The notes under the pieces are model-generated. The model did not search any database and had not been told where the DNA came from. It saw nothing but the letters and a program-made list of their open reading frames with translations. The position numbers were made by a program, and so were the translations under genes. A stretch of 64,000 nucleotides of DNA from DASRHT01 sp035650355 (GTDB lineage Bacteria > Chloroflexota > Ktedonobacteria > Ktedonobacterales > Ktedonobacteraceae): positions 1 to 64,000 of the forward strand of contig DASRHT010000075.1 in NCBI GenBank assembly GCA_035650355.1, given 5' to 3'. Positions 18,295 to 25,155 of this stretch are shown here, in pieces (the stretch's first letter is position 1; each line of letters begins with the position of its first letter).

Positions 18295-18894
18295 TTACTT
18301 TTCTGCCAGAGTGAGCACCTCGTCGATGATGCCGTATTCTTTTGCTTCCTCCGCGCTCATGAAAAAGTCGCGGTCGGTATCTTTGCGGATGCGCTCCAAA
18401 GATTGGCCGGTGTGGTGATGAATGATATCATTTAACACATCACGCAGGTGCAAGATTTCACGAGCGTGAATATCAATATCCGTCGCCTGCCCGCTGAGTC
18501 CTCCCTGTAGTGGCTGGTGCATGTGAATACGAGCATGCGGTAAGGAACGGCGTAAGCCGCGATCACCGGCCATCAAAAGGATGGTACCGAAGCTGGCGGC
18601 ATAGCCAACGCAGGTCGTTGAGATCGGGCAGGGCAGGCTACGCATGGTATCGTAGATACCCAGCCCTGCGTTGACTGCACCTCCTGGAGAGTTGATATAC
18701 ATATTGATTTCGCGCTGGTTATCCTCCGCCGCCAGGAAGAGGAGCTGGGCCACCACAAGGTTCGCCATACCCTCTTCAACAGGGCCGTTGACCATAATAA
18801 TGCGCTCTTTGAGCAGGCGCGAGAAAAGGTCATAGGCCCGCTCCCCTCGCCCGGTCGATTCTATCACTGTTGGCACAAACAGGCTTGATGCCAT
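18295..18894 (-). CDS. clpP: ATP-dependent Clp protease proteolytic subunit
   Basis: A 199-residue ClpP. The catalytic triad is present: Ser 101 in GYAASFGT, His 126 in RIHMHQP, and the Asp in the KDTDRDFF motif near 172-176. YINSPGG (66-72) forms part of the oxyanion-hole region. The core is normal in length, but the active-site loop reads AASFGT rather than the usual AASMGA, so this may be one of several paralogues. The start at 18894 is set by AAGGAG 7 bases upstream. No clpX/clpC is adjacent; the 92-residue protein 41 bp upstream shares the operon. Confidence 0.92.
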   Translation of the reverse strand: MASSLFVPTVIESTGRGERAYDLFSRLLKERIIMVNGPVEEGMANLVVAQLLFLAAEDNQREINMYINSPGGAVNAGLGIYDTMRSLPCPISTTCVGYAASFGTILLMAGDRGLRRSLPHARIHMHQPLQGGLSGQATDIDIHAREILHLRDVLNDIIHHHTGQSLERIRKDTDRDFFMSAEEAKEYGIIDEVLTLAEK

Positions 18895-18935
18895 GATACT
18901 ACTCCTTCCAGATAAACCTGATAGTGATAACTCAA

Positions 18936-19214
18936 TCATTCCATTGACTGTCGCACAAAGTAAAACTGGACCATCTTGCCTCTGTCGGTCGCTCGTTCGT
19001 CCAGCATCCCCGCCAGGACCCAGCCCTTTTTCCCCAGTTCGTTGAGCTGGGTCTCCGTCGGCAGCGATTGCTCGCTTGTATCCACTGTCAGAACGTGATA
19101 CTCCCAGCGGCTCGGCTCGACGGCCACTTTTTCGTAGACTATCGGGACATGTATAGAGGAACGAAGTTCAGAATGTTCTGCCATCCGTATACGCGAAGGT
19201 TGTACAATAAACAT
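18936..19214 (-). CDS. Small protein with DUF4177-like fold
   Basis: A 92-residue protein with the pattern WEYHVLTVD ... TETQLNELGKKGWVLAG ... FYFVR, typical of small DUF4177-like proteins (strand-helix-strand with a Gly-Trp turn). Function is unknown. A clear AGGAG site lies 9 bases before the ATG. It is the first gene of an operon with clpP, so it could be an adaptor or modulator, which is inference only. The same pattern recurs at the C-terminus of the 53408-54121 protein. Confidence 0.72.
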   Translation of the reverse strand: MFIVQPSRIRMAEHSELRSSIHVPIVYEKVAVEPSRWEYHVLTVDTSEQSLPTETQLNELGKKGWVLAGMLDERATDRGKMVQFYFVRQSME

Positions 19215-19254
19215 AGCGTTGTTCTCCTTTTGTCAGTTTGTCTATCATTTCCTC

Positions 19255-19283
19255 TTGAATATAGCACGCCGATGGCCTATACT
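19255..19283 (+). promoter_or_regulatory. Promoter of the XRE regulator gene
   Basis: TTGAAT (19255-19260), a 17-bp spacer and TATACT (19278-19283) form a near-consensus sigma-70-type promoter. On the opposite strand, TTAGTA and TATATT spaced 16 bp could drive the divergent 18936-19214 gene, so the two promoters would overlap. Confidence 0.65.
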
Positions 19284-19339
19284 AATAGAGATAAGCTATG
19301 CTAATAGCATAGAATAAAAGCGGGCAATGCTTTAAGCAT
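19278..19339. promoter_or_regulatory. Candidate XRE operators (palindromes)
   Basis: A perfect 17-bp palindrome, CTATGCTAATAGCATAG, lies at 19296-19312 just past the predicted +1. A partial copy, CTATACTAATAG, starts at 19278, 18 bp upstream, and overlaps the -10. A further palindrome, ATGCTTTAAGCAT, lies at 19327-19339 next to the ribosome site. The set suggests autorepression by the XRE protein encoded downstream. Confidence 0.6.
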
Positions 19340-19355
19340 AGGAAGGACCGAAGAG

Positions 19356-19763
19356 ATGCCAGAGCCGGTGGATTTACAGGAAGTTATTGGGCGTGTAATC
19401 CGGCAGGAGCGCCAGGAGCATGGCCTTACAATTAAGGAGTTGGGCGAGAAAGCAGGGTTATCAGAAATTTATGTTGGAGAGATTGAGCGCGGCCAGAAAT
19501 ATCCTTCGGCGAAGGTGCTGGAAAGCCTGGCGCATGCGCTGGAGCTTGACCTGGCCGATCTGCTCGAACTGATGGCAGACGCTATTCGCAATGACCGCGA
19601 GCCGCAGTTGACCAACGCCATTGGCTTCACGTTGCCCACGACTCCCAATCAGCCGCGCCGTGTTGTGGTCAGGCGCATAGTGAATATGCTCGATGAAGGA
19701 GAAGTGGAGAGTCTGGCCGATTTCAGCGCCTTCCTGCTCTCCAGGCATCTGCTGCCACAATAG
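19356..19763 (+). CDS. XRE-family transcriptional regulator
   Basis: A 135-residue protein with an N-terminal Cro/CI-type helix-turn-helix (about 8-65: IRQERQEHGLTIKELGEKAGLSE, then EIERGQKYPS) and a helical tail of about 65 residues. It probably binds the palindromes just upstream of its own gene and could also control the divergent small-protein/clpP operon. An AAGGA ribosome site precedes the ATG. Confidence 0.9.
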   Translation: MPEPVDLQEVIGRVIRQERQEHGLTIKELGEKAGLSEIYVGEIERGQKYPSAKVLESLAHALELDLADLLELMADAIRNDREPQLTNAIGFTLPTTPNQPRRVVVRRIVNMLDEGEVESLADFSAFLLSRHLLPQ

Positions 19764-19781
19764 AGGACATCAGGGCAAAAA

Positions 19782-19819
19782 GAGAGGAGATAGGAGCGCC
19801 TTTGCTCTTATTTCCTCTC
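19782..19819. terminator. Imperfect hairpin between convergent genes
   Basis: GAGAGGA and GGAGC pair with TCCTCTC and GCTCT across a short loop, between the XRE stop (+) and the stop of the GlsB-like gene (-). The stem has mismatches, so confidence is modest. Confidence 0.4.
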
Positions 19820-19829
19820 GGCATGTTGT

Positions 19830-20156
19830 CTACCAGAAGCGACGACGCGGACGGCGTGCATAGCCACCACGGCGATAGTAGTACGGACGCACGCGGCGAT
19901 AGGCGAAGCCGCTCCAGAGAACGACCAGCAGGGCAGCCACGATGATCGAGCTGATTAAGGGCACGCCTGCCAGGGTTGGCTCACCTGCGATAGCAAAGTG
20001 GAAAACGCCAACGATCAAGAAAATGGCCAGAAATCCGACAATGATGGCTCCAATAATGCCGTCGGGCGCACGCCGCCCCGCGATCAGCTCCCCGATAAAT
20101 CCGACAAGAATAGCAATCAACAGCCATAGCAGCAACGTGGTAAAAGTAATAACCAT
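19830..20156 (-). CDS. GlsB/YeaQ/YmgE-like stress membrane protein
   Basis: A 108-residue protein with three hydrophobic segments, including the family pattern LVGFIGELIAGRRAPDGIIGAIIVGFLA, and a strongly basic C-terminus (RRVRPYYYRRGG ... RRPRRRFW). Such proteins are small inner-membrane proteins linked to general stress, without known activity. The third segment and basic tail make it longer than typical members of about 85 residues. The ATG at 20156 is chosen from a GGAGG site 10 bases upstream. Confidence 0.8.
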   Translation of the reverse strand: MVITFTTLLLWLLIAILVGFIGELIAGRRAPDGIIGAIIVGFLAIFLIVGVFHFAIAGEPTLAGVPLISSIIVAALLVVLWSGFAYRRVRPYYYRRGGYARRPRRRFW

Positions 20157-20320
20157 ATAAGGCATACCTCCTTCTATACACAATGCAAACATCATAGCCA
20201 TGCCTGCATTTTTACAACAACTTCTCTGTTAACACGTATTAGCTCGGCTTTTGGGTTCAAACCACAAATGGACTTCCCGACCCTCTCTTTAGGTCAGGTC
20301 TCAGCCAAATGGGGCACTTC

Positions 20321-20350
20321 TTGACAGAGAATGTATGTAGACATTACAAT
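20321..20350 (+). promoter_or_regulatory. Promoter of the single-domain receiver gene
   Basis: TTGACA (20321-20326), an 18-bp spacer and TACAAT (20345-20350) lie 43 bp before the start codon at 20393. Confidence 0.6.
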
Positions 20351-20392
20351 TGGTAGAAACGTAGATAAGCAACCAGGGAATGCTTTACTTTT

Positions 20393-20860
20393 ATGGCTCA
20401 AATAGGTTTGCTTGAAGATAATGCACGCATTGCTCATTTGTGTGCTACTATATTGCAGTATGCTGGCCATCAGGTGATTGTTTACAATCACCCTCGTGAA
20501 TGCTTGCAAGCCTTATTACCAGAGGCTGTGCATGAAAATAACGACCTGCCATGCCCTCAACCTGAGTCGCCGCCCGCTTTGCCTGTCGAGGTGCTTATTC
20601 TGGATCTCAACCTGCCTGATATGGGTGGCGTGGACGTATTACAATCGCTCTGCTCCCATCCTCAAACGTGCTGCTTACCTCTTATCTTTTGCACCGCCGC
20701 CACTCCCTCGGAGATCATGCGCGCTCTACGGATCGCTCCACAGGCTCACCTTGTTGAGAAGCCCTTTACGTTTCAAGAGCTTATCTCCGCCATTACCCAT
20801 GTGCTAGAGACACACAAAGAGCAACAGAAAAAGCAGACCATTGGGAAAGAAGTCGTGTAG
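20393..20860 (+). CDS. Single-domain response regulator (receiver only)
   Basis: A 155-residue receiver domain without an output domain. It has the acidic residues in LLEDNARI, the phospho-acceptor Asp in LILDLNLPDMGG near residue 76, a Thr/Ala in FCTAAT and the conserved Lys in VEKPFTF. Compared with usual receivers of about 120 residues it carries an insert with Pro-rich sequence (about 42-65) before the Asp. It may act in a phosphorelay or by protein contact. No kinase is adjacent. Confidence 0.88.
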   Translation: MAQIGLLEDNARIAHLCATILQYAGHQVIVYNHPRECLQALLPEAVHENNDLPCPQPESPPALPVEVLILDLNLPDMGGVDVLQSLCSHPQTCCLPLIFCTAATPSEIMRALRIAPQAHLVEKPFTFQELISAITHVLETHKEQQKKQTIGKEVV

Positions 20861-21080
20861 CTGCGGCGATGCTGGTTAAAATAGTTCTTCTTCCATTTGA
20901 TAAATAGATAGTCATCTGTTTCCTTTTAAAACTAGCAAGCGTGTCAGGGGCATACTGAGCAGTTTGCCTGAACGACATCACGCGATTTTATGAGGCAGGA
21001 TCTGCTCCGTCTATTTATTGGAAGATGCAGGTTGCCGGTACGGATCGGCGCTCTGCATCTGGTGAAGGAGATAGGCTGCT

Positions 21081-21377
21081 ATGCTAACTTGCTTGATACC
21101 CCTGGCAGTTTTAATCTTGCTGTTTGCTGGCGGTATGATGATCACCGTATATCTGCACTCTCAAGGCGCTATTGATAAACCCGGTCCCCAATCTCCTGGG
21201 CAGCTAAGACCTGCTACCTTTCATCGAACAGCCACGGCTGAAGATAAATTCTACCTGGGCTTAGCCGCAAGAGGTTCTGAGATGGACCGCTATGTACGCA
21301 GGAGTGTGGTAAGTTTTCTCGCGCTGGCCTTTGTGCTGAGCCTGCTGCTGGCGCTCTTCTTCAATTCGCTGCACTGA
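21081..21377 (+). CDS. Small membrane protein, unknown function
   Basis: A 98-residue protein with a membrane helix at each end (about 3-24 and 76-97) and a hydrophilic middle. AAGGAGA lies 9 bases before the ATG and a clear terminator follows at 21420-21455, both supporting a real gene. No family recognised. Confidence 0.6.
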   Translation: MLTCLIPLAVLILLFAGGMMITVYLHSQGAIDKPGPQSPGQLRPATFHRTATAEDKFYLGLAARGSEMDRYVRRSVVSFLALAFVLSLLLALFFNSLH

Positions 21378-21419
21378 GCAAAGATGCGCCTGTAACGGCT
21401 CAAGGCTGTTGATTACTTC

Positions 21420-21468
21420 GTCTACCTGGAATGTGATATAACAATCCAGGTAGACTACTTATTTTTTG
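21420..21468 (+). terminator. Intrinsic terminator
   Basis: Perfect 11-bp arms (GTCTACCTGGA / TCCAGGTAGAC), a 14-nt loop and a following T-rich tract, downstream of the small membrane protein gene and ahead of the nitronate monooxygenase gene. Confidence 0.75.
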
Positions 21469-21489
21469 CAAAGAAGGGGATTTCCATCG

Positions 21490-22491
21490 ATGTCTCTATT
21501 ACCAGAGAGGATGCATACCCGTTTTACCGACCTTGTTGGCATTCGCTATCCCATCGTGCAAGGGGGGCTGTCTCATCTTTCTTATGCCGAACTGGCGGCA
21601 GCCGTCTCTAACGCGGGCGGACTGGGACAGATAGGCTGTGCCTGCTTCTCGACGCCTGAAGAACTGCGCGCCGATATCCAGAAGGCCCGGCGTCTAACGG
21701 ACCGGCCCTTCGGCGTCAATTTCCCGATAGGGCATATCCCCCTGGATGCTTTTCTTGATGCCACGTTGGCAGAGGAGCCAGCCGTCATTAGCATTACGGG
21801 CGGCAATCCTGAGCCTCTGCTGAAACGTATTCAGCAGAGTGGCGTGCCGGTACATACGATGGTGCTCGTTGCGGGTGTGCGGGCGGCGCGCAAGGCGGAA
21901 TCGCTCGGCGCGGATGCCGTGATTGCCGTGGGCGTCGAAGGGGGAGGACACCTGGGGCGCGACGATATCGCCACGATGGTGCTGACCCCGCGCATTGTGG
22001 ATGCCGTCAAAATTCCTGTGCTGGCGAGCGGCGGCATCGCTGACGGACGAGGGCTGGCGGCATCGCTGGCGCTGGGCGCGGAAGGAGTCGAGTTGGGGAC
22101 GCGTTTTGTCGCTGTACGCGAGAGCAATGCGCATCCCAACTATCAAAAAGCTCTGGTTGAGGCGAACGAGACCGATACGGTTATCGTTGAACGCGCGATT
22201 GGACGGCCCGCGCGCGTCTTGAAGGGACCCGTGGCCGAAAAAATTTTGCAGGTGGAAGAAGAACTGGTGCGCGATAACGTCCCCGCCGATGAGCGGTTGC
22301 AACGTTTGCTGCCGCATATATTAGGAACGGTCAATACGCGGGCGGCCCTTGAGGGCATGCTTGATGAAGGCTTTGTCTGGGCGGGCCAGGTCGTCGGCTT
22401 AATCAATGATGTGCCGACTGCGCAGGAGCTGATCGAGCGCATGGTGCGTGAGGCGCAGCAGATTGCGCAGCGATTGCAGCAGGCGTTTTAG
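21490..22491 (+). CDS. Nitronate monooxygenase (2-nitropropane dioxygenase family)
   Basis: A 333-residue FMN-binding TIM-barrel protein. It opens with GIRYPIVQGGLSHLSYAELA and AVSNAGGLGQIGC and contains GVEGGGHLGRDD with the candidate catalytic His, VLASGGIADGRG and GAEGVELGTRFVA, all typical of the NMO family. It oxidises alkyl nitronates or related compounds; related FMN enzymes include FabK-type reductases. The ATG at 21490 has AAGGGGA 9 bases upstream; an in-frame TTG at 21466 seems less likely. Convergent with the next gene (23-bp gap). Confidence 0.88.
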   Translation: MSLLPERMHTRFTDLVGIRYPIVQGGLSHLSYAELAAAVSNAGGLGQIGCACFSTPEELRADIQKARRLTDRPFGVNFPIGHIPLDAFLDATLAEEPAVISITGGNPEPLLKRIQQSGVPVHTMVLVAGVRAARKAESLGADAVIAVGVEGGGHLGRDDIATMVLTPRIVDAVKIPVLASGGIADGRGLAASLALGAEGVELGTRFVAVRESNAHPNYQKALVEANETDTVIVERAIGRPARVLKGPVAEKILQVEEELVRDNVPADERLQRLLPHILGTVNTRAALEGMLDEGFVWAGQVVGLINDVPTAQELIERMVREAQQIAQRLQQAF

Positions 22492-22514
22492 GTTCTGCTC
22501 CTACATCCTGACCT

Positions 22515-23942
22515 TTATTTGTTACTCGCCAGGAACTCCCCTACCTCCGCCAGTGCGGCCATTGCGCGGCAGGTGATTTCTACCGATTCGCAGTATGGGA
22601 TGTTCTCTGCGCGCAACAGGCGGAGCGCCGGAATATCGTGGCGGGCGTAGACGGTCTGCATCAGGACGGGTTTCTGATAATGGCGCACGAGGCGACCCAG
22701 TTCACGGGCCGCCATCTCTTCGCGCACCCCGAAGTCCTCCGATAATAGCCAGCGATAGCCACCAAAAAGCCCTGTGATAATCACACCATCCACGTCTGGA
22801 TCTTTGAGGCAGACTTCGGTGAGCTGGGAAAAGGACAACGGATCTTCATCGGCAGCGCCTGCGACATCAATGGGATTGGTAGAGGTGGCGCGGGCGGGCA
22901 TTAAGGCGCGCAATGCTTGCTGAGTTCCCTCACAGAGAATAGGAACCTGGAGTCCTGCGCGGATCGATGCGTCTCCGGTCGCGACGGCGCTGCCGCCTCC
23001 ATCGCCGATAATCGCAATGCGGCGTCTGCCCTGTGGAGTGGGTGGCTGCATCACCAGAGCCTGTGCCACCGGGAAAAGCTCATCGGAACGAATGACTCGG
23101 ACGACTCCGCTGCCTAGCAGACCAGTGTCGTTGTCGGGGCGCAGCGTCGCTTGCGAGCCGGTATGCGCCAGAGCCGCGCGCACACCCACTTCGGTGGCTC
23201 CGCTGAGCAGGATGACAACAGGCTTGTAGCGGCCTTGTTTGCGCAAATCTCGGGCCACTTTACGCAGCGTTTCCTCTTGAATGGCTTCGACGTAGCCCGC
23301 GATCACCGTTGTTTCCGGGTCATTTGCCAGGTATTGCATACATTCGGGGAATGTCACGTCCACCGCATTGCCCAGGCTGAGAAAGGTGGTAAAGCCCAGG
23401 CCGTCGAGCTGGGCCTGGTTGTACCAGTACATCCCCAGGTTTCCGCTCTGCGAGACCAGCCCGATGGGTCCCACCGGTAACGGGAAAACCATTCCCAGCG
23501 CATTGAGTCGCGAGCGATGCACATACAATCCCATGCAATTGCTGCCGATGACGCGAATCCCGTGTTCGCGACACCGGGCCACCAGTTGTCGCTCCTGTTC
23601 GCGTCCTGCGGGACCAGTCTCGCCAAAGCCTGCGGTAACAATCGTAATGCCCTTGACACCGTGCGCGATGCAATCGTCAACCGATTGTGATACATGCTGA
23701 AATGAAGTTGTGATGATCGCCAGATCAACGGGACCAGGAACAGCGTGCAGATTGGGGTAGGTGGGGCGACCCAGTATTTCAGGGGCAGAAGGGGTAACAA
23801 GGTAGATATCGCCAGGGAAGCCACCCTGGATGAGCTGTCTGGCAGCAACGTGCCCCCATTTATGAGGGGCGCGCGAAGCGCCGAGAATTGCTACGGAACG
23901 TGGCTGCAAGACATCTTCTAAGCTATAAGGGGGGATAGTCAT
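22515..23942 (-). CDS. CoA-ligase (ADP-forming) alpha-subunit-like protein
   Basis: A 475-residue protein with an N-terminal CoA-binding Rossmann domain (SVAILGASRAPHKWG; VIGSNCMGLY), a succinyl-CoA-synthetase-like flavodoxin domain (GLVSQSGNLGMY; FLSLGNAVDVTFPE) and a third domain with GDGGGSAVATGDA. AHTGSQ near 260 could supply the phospho-His. This is the layout of the alpha part of acetate/acyl-CoA ligase (ADP-forming). The ATP-grasp beta part is absent both from the protein and from the window. Its start overlaps the stop of the PAC2 gene upstream by four bases. Confidence 0.83.
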   Translation of the reverse strand: MTIPPYSLEDVLQPRSVAILGASRAPHKWGHVAARQLIQGGFPGDIYLVTPSAPEILGRPTYPNLHAVPGPVDLAIITTSFQHVSQSVDDCIAHGVKGITIVTAGFGETGPAGREQERQLVARCREHGIRVIGSNCMGLYVHRSRLNALGMVFPLPVGPIGLVSQSGNLGMYWYNQAQLDGLGFTTFLSLGNAVDVTFPECMQYLANDPETTVIAGYVEAIQEETLRKVARDLRKQGRYKPVVILLSGATEVGVRAALAHTGSQATLRPDNDTGLLGSGVVRVIRSDELFPVAQALVMQPPTPQGRRRIAIIGDGGGSAVATGDASIRAGLQVPILCEGTQQALRALMPARATSTNPIDVAGAADEDPLSFSQLTEVCLKDPDVDGVIITGLFGGYRWLLSEDFGVREEMAARELGRLVRHYQKPVLMQTVYARHDIPALRLLRAENIPYCESVEITCRAMAALAEVGEFLASNK

Positions 23943-24907
23943 TCACTCTCCTCTTCATCATCAGCATGGTTTGGTGGCGGGCCATTTTCACGCTGTTTGC
24001 GTAACAACTCCTCAACGCCACGGATCAACGAGTCCGCGCTTGGCAGCGGGCCGGTCCCTTCTACGCGGTCAAGATTGATGAACTCTTCCTCCTCGTCATC
24101 TGCATTTTCCTCCTCATCTTGATGAGAAGCAACCTGCTCTTCCAATTTGCGCACGTATGCGCTAGCTTCGGGGTCGCGCGCTACCAGCGCGGATATTTGC
24201 TCTTCGAAGCGCAGCGCATCCGATTGCAGCTCGCTGAGATCGAGTCCGAGAGAGAGATACGCGCTCAGATATGTCAGGAGCGCGGCTGTGACCTTAATAT
24301 TTGGCGTCGCCGCCAGGTAATGGGGAGCCGCAGCCCAGAAACTGGCAGCAGGAATGCGAGAATGGCGGCAGGCATCATGGAGCACTCCGATCATGCCCGT
24401 CGGCCCCTCATAGCGCGAGGTATGCACATCCATCTCGCGCAGGCGTTCCGTGACTTCAGGGTTAGTCGAGCTACCGGAGATGGGAACAGCTATAGAGTGG
24501 GGAATATCTGCTAGCAGCGCTCCCAGGAAGATAACTTCTGAAGCTCCAAAGCGTTTACAAACGCTAAGGAAGGTATCGCTGAACGTCTTCCACTTCAGTT
24601 GTGGTTCAACGCCAAGAAACAGAATAGTGTCACGATTCTGGTCGGGAGCGACGTGGGCTAGAAACAGATTAGTAGGCCAGACAATCGTGCGCTGGACGCC
24701 ATCAACAAATTTAATCGTCGGTCTTGCCTCGGTGAAAACAAAAAAATCTTCAGAGTCGATTTCTGCAATTTTGATTGGCCGCCACTGATCGATCAGAAAT
24801 TTTACTGCCGTTGTCGCCGAATCGGCTGCATCATTCCATCCGCCAAAGGCAGCGATAATAATGGGATCGCGCAGCTCTAATTGCGTAAAGTATTGTACAA
24901 GCGACAT
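23939..24907 (-). CDS. PAC2-family protein
   Basis: A 322-residue protein beginning with the PAC2 pattern PIIIAAFGGWNDAADSATTAVKFL and containing EGPTGMIGVLHDAC. PAC2 proteins are related to proteasome-assembly chaperones; bacterial members have no settled function. A long acidic stretch lies near residues 265-285 (EEENADDEEEEF) and the tail is also acidic. The ATG at 24907 is supported by GAGGGG 8 bases upstream; the in-frame ATG at 24982 adds 25 atypical residues. Translationally coupled to the CoA-ligase-like gene. Confidence 0.85.
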   Translation of the reverse strand: MSLVQYFTQLELRDPIIIAAFGGWNDAADSATTAVKFLIDQWRPIKIAEIDSEDFFVFTEARPTIKFVDGVQRTIVWPTNLFLAHVAPDQNRDTILFLGVEPQLKWKTFSDTFLSVCKRFGASEVIFLGALLADIPHSIAVPISGSSTNPEVTERLREMDVHTSRYEGPTGMIGVLHDACRHSRIPAASFWAAAPHYLAATPNIKVTAALLTYLSAYLSLGLDLSELQSDALRFEEQISALVARDPEASAYVRKLEEQVASHQDEEENADDEEEEFINLDRVEGTGPLPSADSLIRGVEELLRKQRENGPPPNHADDEEESE

Positions 24908-25106
24908 ATGAATTACCCCTCTATACTGCTTGATTCTATTTTTCCCAAGCAAATATATGGTACATTCTATCATACCTGGCAAGCTGAAACCACATCAGGT
25001 AACCTCCCAGGCGGCTTCACCTCACCTCGCTGGCGCCTCTAACTTAGCGGAAACCTGCTTAGCGCCGTCTCTAGAAGCAGGGGCATGAGCCAGGTAATGA
25101 TGAAAA

Positions 25107-25135
25107 GGAACGCTCCGATAACCACGGAGCGTTCC
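25107..25135 (-). terminator. Terminator of the GH30 gene
   Basis: Perfect 11-bp arms (GGAACGCTCCG / CGGAGCGTTCC) with a 7-nt loop, followed on the minus strand by CTTTTCAT. It begins 20 bases past the GH30 stop. Confidence 0.7.
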
Positions 25136-25155
25136 CATTAACAAAGAGGTATCTT

